Source: Pontederia crassipes (Eukaryota > Streptophyta > Magnoliopsida > Commelinales > Pontederiaceae). From it: a stretch of 64,000 nucleotides of DNA. The notes beneath the pieces were generated by a model. The model was not told the origin of the DNA, did not search any database, and worked only from the letters and a program-made list of their open reading frames with translations. The translations under genes were made by a program, and so were the position numbers. This document shows positions 11,700 through 22,560 of this stretch, in pieces (within the stretch, counting starts at the first letter, position 1; each line of letters starts with the position of its first letter). The stretch is taken from positions 25,602,657-25,666,656 of the forward strand of contig CM060192.1 in NCBI GenBank assembly GCA_030549335.1. The letters are read 5' to 3'.

Positions 11700-12380
11700 A
11701 TGCTGATATTTTTTATCTGCTATCTTGTTGTAATTTGCCGAGATTTAAATAGAATCGGAGGTAGTTGAACGACGGAGATTTTGAAAATTTTAAACATCAA
11801 GAACATAAAAATGGCTACTTAATTAAGTGAGCAACGCAGAAGATGAAATTGTTCAAAAGTTAATACGACTCGGAATTAACCATCGCAATTATAATACGTC
11901 AATCAATCAGATGCATATATACTGACAGCACAAGTTTATTAAGAGAAATCAAACACAACTTTATATTAATTTTATTGATCTTTGAAAGAAAAAAGAAGTT
12001 ATCATGTAATTTTCCTTGGCAGTTGTATCTACCGTGGAAACAGATTTACACATTTCCTTTTTCCCTTTTCGCTGGACGGGCAAATCGATTAGGTGACACT
12101 TCTCCATCTCTCTGTCTATTACTTTTTTTTTTGTTTGTTTTCTTTCATCACCAGAATTTAGTAGGAACGCAGAGCGTGTTAATTAATTAGCACTGAGCAG
12201 AGCGAGGACGTATTCAACAGAGGATGCATGAGATGAGATGTCAAGTTTGGCGAGAAAATATGAGAAAACCCAGTTCATGGAGATGTTCCAGCCTCACAAG
12301 AAATCGTGAACGTTGATGTCTTCAACCAAAAATGCCCAAAATCATGATCTACCGTTTTGACCTGACCGATAGATATATGC
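11700..12380. other. Intergenic region, probable promoter of the CASP-like gene
   Basis: No gene recognised. The sequence from about 12180 becomes less AT-rich toward the CASP-like start and probably holds its promoter and 5' leader, but I see no element I can name with confidence. Confidence 0.4.
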
Positions 12381-12440
12381 GTCATGATGCACGCAATGTG
12401 CTGCCTGCATCGGCCCTTCTGCATGCCTCCAGCTGCTGCC

Positions 12441-13153
12441 ATGGCCGACGAGGACGAGGACGGCAAGGTCGCAGTCCGGCAGACCAAGGCTAAGATGCTG
12501 ATCCGTCTGCTTGTGTTGCTGAGAGTGGCAGTTGCTTTGGCCGCGGCCGCAGCTGCTGTGCTGATGGGGCTGAACCGGCAGACGAGGGTGGTTGCAGTCG
12601 CCACTCTGGGCACCACTCCCATCTACAAGACCTTCACTGCCAAGTTTCAGCAGACCCCTGCTTTTGTGTGAGATCTCATTTCAGTTTGTTTCGGACCTGA
12701 ATCTGTACTTAATTAGTTTTCCTTATTTGATATTTTAATTCTGAACAACGATTCAACAGCTTTCAGTGAGATCAAGATCTCATGTTTCTCACCCTTCTAA
12801 TTTGATCTCTGTCTCTGCTGACATTATTATCTTAAATACTGAAAAGTTGACGCTTTGACTCTTAACTCAACATCAGCTCACTTACATACATCTTTAGGGG
12901 ACTCTTACACATTTACGACGACGCTCCCTCCATGTGTGTCTTGCATTCTGTCACAAAATATTGTCATGAGTCGTTGCAGGTACTTTGTTATAGCGAATGC
13001 TGTGGCCAGCTTCTACAACACAGTGGCACTCTTGTTCAGACCACACTTCAAAACCAAAACTGCTGATATTCCACTTCACCTAATGGATATGGTAACGATC
13101 ATATTTCGCAAACCAATTTTGTGTTAAACTAAGTTTCAGAGCATGAATCCATC

Positions 13154-13199
<46 letters not shown>

Positions 13200-13568
13200 C
13201 CTTCGAGACCATTAATTAATCGAGTTAGACAAATCTCAAAGCCAGCGCAAGGGCTTACTTGCACAATCTAAGAAACAATCCAAGAAGCAGTGTTGAAATT
13301 AATTAAATAGCATGTAATGCGTGGCGCGGTTTGGCAGGTGATACTGTCTGTAATTGCAACTGGTGCGGCTGCAGCAGCTTCCATGGCGGAGTTGGGGAAG
13401 CACGGCAACTTGCACGCAAGATGGAACCCCATATGCGACAGATACGAAGCCTTCTGCTTCCATGGAGGTCTGGCTCTGGCCTCATCCTTCGTGGGAGCTC
13501 TCCTCCAACTGCTCATTATTGGCATCTCGGCTATCACTCTCCATAACCATGTAGCAAACCAGGATTAA
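12441..13568 (+). CDS. CASPL1: CASP-like membrane protein, subfamily 1 (three exons)
   Basis: Exons 12441-12667, 12980-13091 and 13338-13568 join in frame to encode 189 residues, the usual CASPL length. Four hydrophobic spans are visible: residues about 19-44 (preceded by RQTKAK), about 77-96 (YFVIANAVASFYNTVALL), about 114-132 (VILSVIATGAAAAASMAEL) and a C-terminal one in GLALASSFVGALLQLLIIGI. The first and third exon junctions fall where CASPL genes are normally split (PAFV/YF and before the third span). CASP and CASPL proteins form plasma-membrane scaffolds; the Casparian-strip members recruit the lignin-polymerising machinery. The specific site of action of this one is unknown. An in-frame ATG exists at 12384, but the conserved-looking start is MADEDEDGK at 12441; the 19 extra residues are unlike the family. 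Confidence 0.9.
13163..13198. repeat. (TA)n microsatellite in intron 2 of the CASP-like gene
   Basis: About 18 uninterrupted TA units following TGTGTG. Confidence 0.95.
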
Positions 13569-15637
13569 CTAAGCAGACCTTGGGGTGGTGACAGCTAGTA
13601 GCCACCTACGATAGTAATTTCCTGTCTTCTCCTGTGCCAAGGTAGGCGTTTGCGTGAGATGGACAGTGCCACGACTCCTTCCAGTCTCCTATTGGATTGT
13701 ATAAGCACATGCAATAGTTCTGCAATAATCTGGTACCAGTCGATGATGGAGTGCAAGTAAAAGTTATGCAAGACAATAACTTGAATAATTTTTAAGCCGT
13801 AATGCAGTCTGTACGTAGAACACAGATGATTGCTTCCTTCGCTCTCTTTGCATTACGAGATTCCAACATAGTTAAATCACAGTCCTTGCCTATCCCAGAA
13901 GTTGTTAAAAGCAACATAGCTTATTAATTATTGCTGATGCAAAGTTGACTTGAGTTTCCTCATATAAGATTCCTAGTATTGTATCTTACTTAAAAGGTGC
14001 ATATAACATGAGGCAGTATACTTTAGGATGTGTGGGGACTAAGATTTGTAGAATACAAACAACCTGGTCATGGTTTGAAACAAAACTAGAAAGCTATGGA
14101 ATCTCCACCATGATTAACATCTCTCCCTTCTGCAACAACGGAAGTAGTTTGAATCATAGTTCCGTAGCTCTGTCATCTCACTTTGATTATTGTTTAATTT
14201 GTCAGTTTTAGCATAGTGGATTTACTGTCCTTCTTGTGATATGAGTTTCATAGTGCGACAATGCAATGGCTCGTATTATTCTATGGGTAAACAAAGAGGA
14301 GTCTACAACTTAAAGATTGGCACCAAGTTGTTGTCAAGAATCCCAGTGGATTTAGATATATGGCAAGTAGGATTTTCTTGTCATTTCTTCGACACATAAA
14401 CCTAACTTTGGGGCTATGTGGTTGAAGAGGAACCTCATGCGCATGTTTTATTAAACGAACAAGTTGGACCAAATGGATGAATGAGGAAGATAGTACGGGA
14501 AGCAAATTGAAGAGTATCATTTTATCTTCAACTTTATGTCAGCAAATCTACCTCATCATATAGTAAATTTTGATATAATGTAACCAAGTGATGGATGGCT
14601 GAAAAGGACTGCACATGAGACGGCCGGAGTGCCACTGCTAATTATATGATATATGGACTTTGAAAGTTTTCAAGTATGAAATGCAAAACTATCCTTGTCA
14701 TTCTATTGGAGAATATATATATATGTATATACTCCATCTAATGTAACTGGAACCGAAACTTCAGTCCTTAATTTAATCATTTATCTGCAAGGCATAATTA
14801 AATGATGGAAGGTCCCTCGTGTAATCTTCGATGACATAAAGCATTGATACATTCTACTAATTAGCGGTATTTCTTGAAGGCTTTAGACTTTGCTGTCACG
14901 TTGGCAAGGGTTTCCATATCAGGCATGCAGCATCAGAAAGTGTACAATCGCAAGTCGTTTAGTGCTAAAACTAACACATAGCAAAGCTAGCTAAGTATAT
15001 GCATTCTTATTTCACTGAAAAAAGCTATGTATATTTTTAAGTTCCAGCTTTCAGATTCTTGGCAAACAAGAAACCACTGTTTGGAGTTTCACAGGTTTTA
15101 ATATATAATCGAGTTGAAAACTGGTGGAGAGGATTTGTCAGTATAATTGAGAAAGTTACAAATTCAGAGAAAATTAATAAAGAACAGATAAGCTTAGGCC
15201 TTTACTGTGGAAAGCAAATTAGCTAGCTAGCTTTGCTGATCACAGTAAAAATTCAGGTGAACAGAATGCAGATCTAATGCTTGCTAGTCCAGAAACAAAC
15301 TGCATATGTCATGAGAGTAATCCATTCTGTATCTGTAACTATCAAACTGTTTCAACAAACCAGCCAGCCGCAGCTTCTGTCACCAATGATCTCAAACGAT
15401 AGCAATTTTTAAAGTTTCTGTGGAGCTCATCCACTTGAAGGAATCAAATGGTCATCCTCTTAAAACAAGTAGCAACTTTTACCATGTCACAGATATATAT
15501 CCTCCAATCCTCGCACTCTTGTGCACCAGACCACATATGTTTTTTTATGTACAGTCTTAAATGAGCGACTCACCTACATGCATGCGGAATTCTTCGAAGA
15601 TAAAATTTAACTTTCCAGCACACAATTATCACAAACC
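13569..15637. other. Intergenic region between the convergent CASP-like and NAC genes
   Basis: Two kilobases with no frame longer than about 80 codons and no recognised repeat. It should contain the 3' UTRs of both genes, which converge here. Confidence 0.5.
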
Positions 15638-18600
15638 TCACATATCAAAAGGCACACCATGCTGATGCCAGACACTGCTGCTCTGTGTCAAATAGCCATG
15701 CAAACTTGCTTCAGCTAAATCCGATGCCACCACCTCCCTCTTTGGATCGGGCTCCATCTTTGTGAAATGGCTCAAAACTGTCTGTAGGACCTTTTTATCA
15801 CATGTGTGCTGGTTCAAGCCAGAACCCAAGTCAGACAACTCCCCAAATTGATGTGGACTTTTGGGCAATTGCAAGCTCCTTTCTGCAGGGAGCAGGTGCT
15901 TGCTGGGACCCTGGTGTGCATGGCTCGGAGCTAAGCTGGAGAAGCAGGGCACCTGCTCAAACCCCTCCAAGTTCATTGGGGTTTGGTCAAAGGTGATGTA
16001 GTTGTTTTCCGTGGGAGGTGGGAGGGACTTGGGGCCTGACTCATCATAGCTTGTCTCCATGCTATTGCTAGGCTTGCTGGAGATTGCCCTGCTCTTATAG
16101 AATACTCTGCAGAGGACCCAGTCTTCCTGCTTGAACATGAAGGACAAGAAGGTGTCACAGTCCACATTATGAGAATACTGATTACATCATGCGTGAAAGT
16201 TTTATTTCTAGAGCTGTACGATAAAGTTAAAGTTTGTCATCGGAAGCAGTCATCTCATAACAGTTGAGAAAGTGAGATAGCTTACAAGAACACTAAAATA
16301 CAACTGCCGACACCATGAATCTAGTAATCAATTAATTATATAAGATATTTCAGATCCTTTTGATACCCCAACAGTAATGACGAGAGCGTAAAGCCAAGTG
16401 GTGCTAACTTTTGCAAAATGGATGATTAAAGAACACCATAAAAATGTTACATGATCTCCTCAAGATTTGGAAAGCATAAATTGCTGCGAATGTAAAAGTA
16501 CAAATAGGTTAGTCCACCATGGGCATTCGTGCTGTCGTTAACAATTACCAATTTTTTAATCTTCCATGTCTAAAACTGTTAGCATTACTCCACTAATGCA
16601 GTCGAACGTCTAAAAATATTAAAATCCACTCATATCTTCCAAACTCAAAGTGGAAACTATTATCTTCCTGGTCATTTTAATTAATCCCCAAGCTCAACTC
16701 AACTTTGTTCCTGTGATTTTGCTTTTATTTTATTTTTTAAAACGCGTAGATGCATATTTCAACTGTTCTACATGCAACTGGTGTAGTGGTATACTGTACA
16801 AAAATGAAGACAATCTAACATTGAATTTTTCCATTAAGTACGTATATGATTGACCTACTGCACATCGTATCTTATTCATAAGAAGGTCAAGTCTTCATAT
16901 ATAATAAATGAGTAGCTCGTCAAGTTCATGCAACTACATCCTTGATATTTTCTCTCTATAGATATCTCCTCACGACGCCAGAAGATGCAAAAGATATTTG
17001 GACAGTGAAAGGTATGTTTAACTATGGATGAAATGATCACCTTGAAGGGCAAGTTGGTGGTGGTGGTGCTGCTGTTGTTGTTGTTGTTGTTAGTGTTCGC
17101 TCCCTCCATGCGGAACTCGTGCATGACCCACTCCGTCTTCTTCCCCTTGGGGGCTCTTCCTTGATAGAACACCAAGGTCTTCCTCATGCCCACAAGCACA
17201 CCCTTCCTCGAGATGGCCCGGTCCTTCCCCGTGGCCTTCCAGTACCCCGACACCGTGGCTCGGTTCGTCCGCTGCCCCGTCGCGTATTTGCGATCCCGCA
17301 GGCTGAAGAAGTACCACTCCTTGGCCCCCACGCACGCCGTCGCTGAAAAACCAACCCAAAGGCATACAAGTTTTCACCATGCGTACACTTGTGCAGTACA
17401 AAAACACGCTTGACTACTGTAAGCTATGCATGCATGAACTATCCATCTTATAATGCAAGTGTTTCTTCAGATTTACTGAAACGAATAGTGTACTGTAAAT
17501 ATACATGTTCTTCTTGGACTTGGACGCATGTAATTAATGCAGGAAAGTGGGAGTTAGGTACATTGGATGATCTGAAATAGTGTAAAAAAGATATGATGAT
17601 GGCATAGAGGGGAAAGGAAAGGAAAAGAAAAGAAAAAATCTCGCTCTCTGAGCTTGACGGATTTGGCTTTGGCATGATGACCACTGTGACCTAACACTTT
17701 GCTGGAGATTTTGCTTTGTGTGCTTGATATATCGATAACGATCTGTGAGGTGTGTCGATGCATGGCGCAGTGCGGTGGCACATCAACATCTTAGTCACTG
17801 CCCCGATGATGCATGCATGGTTTCCTTATCGCAGCGCAGCGCCATGAGGTGTGTCAGCGTCAATGGAATTTATTGTGGCTTTCCCTTAGGGTTGATTGCG
17901 CCATGGTTCAATTGTGTCAAGTTAGCTGGATGGGCACTACAAGACTAGTTGTGATAGTTATGGTGCCATGCATGGCTGCTCCAACACGTGTGTGGCCCAA
18001 GCAAATGCTTCCTTTTGATTTATATTCCTCTATTTGTCCCCCTTCTCCCCTTGCCTTATTCGACAAAGAGAAGGGAAAAAATAGAATAATCCGATAATAG
18101 TAAAAAAATGTAAGATGTAAAATGATGAATTATCCCTTTTATACTCTAGTACTTGACAATCTATACCTAATAATTACATATTGAATAATAACAAATATAT
18201 TATCTAGAAAAGTACTACATTTTTAAGTGGTTATGAGCGAGCTTGGAAGATGCTAACCTTCTTTTGTGTTCTTTTTTTTTTCCTGTAGGTTCTCAACTTA
18301 ATTATCTTTCAAAGCTATATATATAAATAGGGAGATAGATATTGCCATATTGGCATAATAGAAGATGAGATGACCAATGAAAAGTAGGTATGTGATGATG
18401 GAACGAATAAAGAGCATGAAGAGGTTACGAAGTGGAGAGAGTTTGGCGCAGGAATTATTTCTGTTATTGGGAGGAGATGAACGCCAAAAGAGACAACGTA
18501 TGGGGGGTGGATGTATATATCGAGCTAAAGGTCAAGACTGTTTTGACAAAAGGGAAAAAATGAAATATTCTTATGCTTTATTATTTATCTAGAAGCTAAT

Positions 18601-19010
18601 TATGTACTGTGGAATACCCATTTAGCTTAATTAATTCAGATTTAGATGGAACTTTATGCTGTTTGGTGATAGTATTAGCATCGAATCAAGTGGCATGCAG
18701 TTTATCAAAAGCAAACATAAATTAAGGCTAATTAATTTAGCGGGTGCTTGTTCTTAATCCCTAGTGCTCATGTGCCTTGAGGCGCAAGGATTTCACGCGA
18801 ATTATTTGCCTCCTCTATCGATTAATTAATCAGCTGCAGTGTAGTAAATTAACAAAGAAGAGAAAAAATATCAACAGAGATATTACATAAAGATCTCTTC
18901 TTCGAGTTGTGCCTTGTTGTTGTGTGTGTGTGTGTGTTCTTCCACAAAGAAATGCATACTTCGTGTTGTAAAAACAAATTCACAAGCTAATTATGAAAAG
19001 ATCTTGAAGA

Positions 19011-19062
<52 letters not shown>

Positions 19063-19360
19063 AAAACACTTGCACGATGAATACACATATATATAATTAC
19101 ACCGGAGCGCTTGGAAATGAAGCATATATATATGGCTCGGTGGTGTTGGGAGATGCAAGCGGCTTACCGGGGAGCTCCCAGGGCTCGCACTTGTTGAGGT
19201 CGACGTCGACCATCATGGGGCAGCCGTAGATGGTGGTGGCGCCGCCGTCGCCGGCGCTGGAGACCTTAACGGCGAGGTAATCGCAGACGAGCTCGTCGTC
19301 CCTCGGGTGGAACCTGAACCCGGGAGGCAGCTTGGTCTCCACCATGCTCAAGAAGCTCAT
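15638..19360 (-). CDS. NAC1: NAC transcription factor, NAC1/NAC021-022 type (three exons)
   Basis: On the minus strand, exons 19360-19168, 17342-17041 and 16126-15638 join in frame into 327 residues. All five NAC subdomains are present: [16 protein letters not shown] (11-25), [30 protein letters not shown] through [31 protein letters not shown], and [14 protein letters not shown] (166-178, opening exon 3). The [14 protein letters not shown] start and DDELVCDYL stretch match the NAC1/NAC21-22 clade, which acts in auxin-dependent lateral-root development in Arabidopsis; a similar role is inferred. A poly-Asn/Thr tract (coded around 17065-17095) precedes the exon 2 end. Intron 1 is 1.8 kb and holds a long GA repeat. 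The ATG at 19360 is used; MVETK five residues later is an alternative start. No lesion seen. Confidence 0.93.
15937..15957 (-). promoter_or_regulatory. miR164 target site in exon 3 of the NAC gene
   Basis: The plus-strand sequence, antisense to the mRNA, reads TGGAGAAGCAGGGCAC and then CTGCT, matching 19 of the 21 bases of miR164 (differences at miRNA positions 17 and 21). The mRNA codes QVPCFSS here, around residue 222, which is where NAC1 and CUC-clade genes carry their miR164 site. The seed and the cleavage position (10-11) are fully paired, so post-transcriptional control by miR164 is likely. Confidence 0.9.
19015..19060. repeat. (GA)n microsatellite in NAC intron 1
   Basis: About 23 uninterrupted AG units, roughly 110 bp downstream (in gene orientation) of exon 1. 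Confidence 0.95.
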
Positions 19361-19403
19361 GGTGGCCGGTCGTCGTCAAGGCGCACGGGACAACTGGAAT
19401 GAC

Positions 19404-19430
<27 letters not shown>
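19404..19430. repeat. (GA)n tract in the NAC 5' leader or promoter
   Basis: A (GA/CT) run about 45-70 bp upstream of the NAC start codon; on the coding strand it is a CT run, common in plant 5' leaders and a possible site for GAGA-binding BBR/BPC factors. Confidence 0.9.
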
Positions 19431-19435
<5 letters not shown>

Positions 19436-19439
19436 TCCG

Positions 19440-19979
19440 GAACAAGGGACGGGGAAAGGGAGGGATTAGATGGCATATTAATAAGGGACGCCACAAAGTC
19501 AATTTTTTTTTTCAAGGAGAGGGGAATCATGGATGGAGTTTGGTGGGATAATGCCGTGGGTTCCGGTTAATTATCCCCTCTAATTAATTTTTAAATGCTT
19601 AATTAATGCCAGAGAGACGAGAATAATTAAACTTTGAATACATCAAAATCAATATTTAATGTAACGTAAGTTTCGACTAGTTTAACTGCAGACAATTAAT
19701 GTAAAAGATTAAAGACGCAATTGGCCAATTGAATTGAATTAATTAATTATATACATTGGAAAGAATAGATTGGTAGAGTGCGGACAAATAATCCTTCCTA
19801 CGTGTCTTGAGGATGGGGATCCATCGGTCACGATGCCCAAGGAGTACGATGGCTGATGTGGACGCATCCTTATGGATGAAAAGTCAGGGACCCACGCGGG
19901 TTCGAGCTGGCTAAGGCCACACAACAAATTATACAATAACCCCCTCCCCCTAGCTAAAATATGTCAACAATTTCTAACG

Positions 19980-20014
<35 letters not shown>

Positions 20015-21400
20015 GAAAAACATGCACGGCCGTCCTTTCGGTCGTAGTGTATAATTCTCATATATTTTGCAAGCACTTTTGTGCAGGATACTTTGTTGTT
20101 ATTTATCATCATGATGCGAATACATATATTATACACAAGGGCGGAGGCAGGCACTGAAATTATGTATTAGTATTTACATTCATTAACCAAATCATATATC
20201 TACTACTGACTTGCTGGAAGAAATGCTTAGCTGCTTACAAATTGTGGCCAGGTTCGAATCTCCAAAGACAATTTTCATTTCTTTTTTACACTGTTCTTTT
20301 TTACACTGGTTTTCTACAATCATATATGATTATATCTAATAACTTACACCTAATTTTTCAAATTTCTTTTATAATTTTTTTACGTTATATTTTTATCTAA
20401 TAATTAATTCTTTCTCTTCTGGGCATTATATTTTTTTCCTTAATTATTTTATTTATATATTGCCTTTAATCATTTTTTTCTTAATTACGTGGTCCAAGTC
20501 CATAATTTTTTAGCACTTATTTTTATAGTTGATCTTCCAAGTTTTATAATTTTTTATAATATTTTTGTTCTCTATTTTCATTCAATTAGTGCATTCTTTC
20601 TCTTTAGACATTATGCTTTACTATTTTATATTTTAATTTTAATTATTTTATTTATATATTACCTTTAATCAATGTATAATTAGGTGGTTATGATATCATG
20701 TATACTCATTTGATTCATAATTATTATATATAATTCATATACATAAATAGTAATGCAATATTGTTTTGTTGATATATTAGTATAATTAAATACTTATGTT
20801 TACTATCTTATATTACACTTACAAATTATTTGTTAAGTGTTAAAATTATTTTTTAATAAATCAATTAAATAAATATAGAAACATACTTTTCGGTGCAAGA
20901 GAAATTATACCCATGATCTCTTTCTAGCTTTAGTTTTATAAATAATACTATAAATTATTATTTATGTTTTAATATCATAATATAATATTTTTTAATTAAT
21001 TTTGAATTCTAAAATTAATATCTTTATATATATAAGTAAAAAAAAATTACGAAAAGAATAAACGAACTCTTTGACTAGATACATGCGAATGTGAACCCAC
21101 TAAAAATATTTTTTGCTCCGCGGCTGATTATACATGCATGCATGTATAATTACTAGGCCCAAACTGTTTGCTACCATGCGTCCCTCCTCTCGGAGTTGTC
21201 ACTTGTAAAGTTGTAATACTTTGAATGAGATGATGCCACACACATACACACACAAGTAAAAAGATTGCTAGCAAGTGAGATGACTTGTTGTCCCCACATG
21301 GCCTTGACCTGGTCCAGATTTCACTTGGAAGATGGATGGCAACCTCGGCCCTCATTCATTCTCCTACTTCCGATCGATCTCTAAAAGTAACAAGTCCAAA
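19440..21400. other. Upstream region of the NAC gene, AT-rich, no gene seen
   Basis: Contains a (TA)n microsatellite at about 19982-20012 and a very AT-rich section (20300-21060). A GGTTCGAATCT sequence near 20252 resembles a pol III box B, and GGGCGGAGGCAGGC (about 20140) and GCTCCGC (about 21114) might mark the ends of an unidentified repeat. No coding potential. Confidence 0.45.
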
Positions 21401-22560
21401 GCTTCATTTATGACATGGCTGTGCTGATAGATTGGATTTGGATGGCTCCTCGCTTACATTACATTACATGCGTAATCCGCAGTGCGGACCAAGGCTCGAG
21501 TCGGACACGGCTCTCCTCTCTCTGCCATCTGCGCAGCAGCACTAGCAATAGCAAAAGAAAACATGACGATGGCCAAATCCAAAACAGGCGTGTGGATGCG
21601 AAACGCCACCTGCAAAAGTTGTAAAGGGACGGACGGACGGACGGACGGGCGGGCGCTCCACGGCTCTGCTCTGATCCTCCTCCACGCGGCTCGGCCGCTC
21701 ATCCCCGCCGGTCCCTGTCATGACTGGCCAGGCCACCATTCAATTACGATGACAAGAGGAGGACCCCTGGTGTGGCGTGGCGTGGCGTGGCGGCTCAAGG
21801 GAGGGTCGAAAGGATCAGAACACGTACATAGTTGCAGTGACACATCATCTCGGCTCCTGAATCAGTATTAAGCATCGAATCATTGGATTCCGTGCACTTC
21901 CATGGACAGGTTCAGAACTCTTTTGATGATAGCAGCCGAACGCCAGGGTGAATTCACAAAGACGAAAACATGCACCTTGTTGTGATGTATGTTTCATTAA
22001 TGAAAAAAAAAAAAGAAATAAAAAAAAACACATCTGGAAAGATGATACGAAGCTGCAATTTCCGGCGAGGAAGGAAGTTTTTTGTGGGAATCCAACGTCT
22101 TTCCTTTGGCTTTGCAGTGTTTAATCAATTTGCAGCCTGCTGCTCGGGTGCATTCTCCATGCCAAGACAAGAGCATGTCTCCGTCGTTTTCTCCCAACTC
22201 CTTGACAGCTACGTACGCTCCGCATAATGTCCAAGAGAAAAGATATAATGCGGCCAAAATTGGAAGGTCATGTGATGCAGAAACCACCAACGCAAAACTG
22301 CCAAAGAGGAATCCCGGTGCAATGCACCGGCCAGGCGACTGTCAGTAAATCTGCTCATACCGAGAGGCGGCACGTGGCGCTGAAGAGGAGGAGGAGGAGG
22401 AGGACAGGTCAAGGCAACAAGACATCGGACTGCAATCTCCATTCCACGAATTTGATCTCCTTCCAACTTTTGACATAATCAAGCAAAGAGTTCCAAACGT
22501 TCTTGCAACTGCTAGTACGTCCACGCACCTGGCTCTCTCCTCCGCTACAAAAGCATGCAA
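21400..22560. other. GC-enriched island without a recognised gene
   Basis: Base composition rises sharply compared with both sides, and short frames up to 129 codons open on both strands, but none looks like a known protein and codon use is not consistent. It includes an ACGG microsatellite (about 21630-21650), GTGGC repeats (21771-21792) and a GAGGAG run (22384-22403). It could be a promoter region or an exon of an unidentified gene. Confidence 0.35.

Noticed and set aside
17090-17413. Several open frames on both strands over NAC exon 2
   Set aside because: They are shadow frames of the GC-rich NAC exon, which is fully explained by the spliced minus-strand gene.
20140-21120. Possible 1 kb element between GGGCGGAGGCAGGC and GCTCCGC with a box-B-like site
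   Set aside because: The end similarity is short and no matching inverted arms or duplication could be followed, so I did not call an element.
21482-21871. 129-codon frame on +
   Set aside because: Several overlapping frames are open on both strands in this GC island, and the sequence includes ACGG and GTGGC repeats; no protein family is recognisable.
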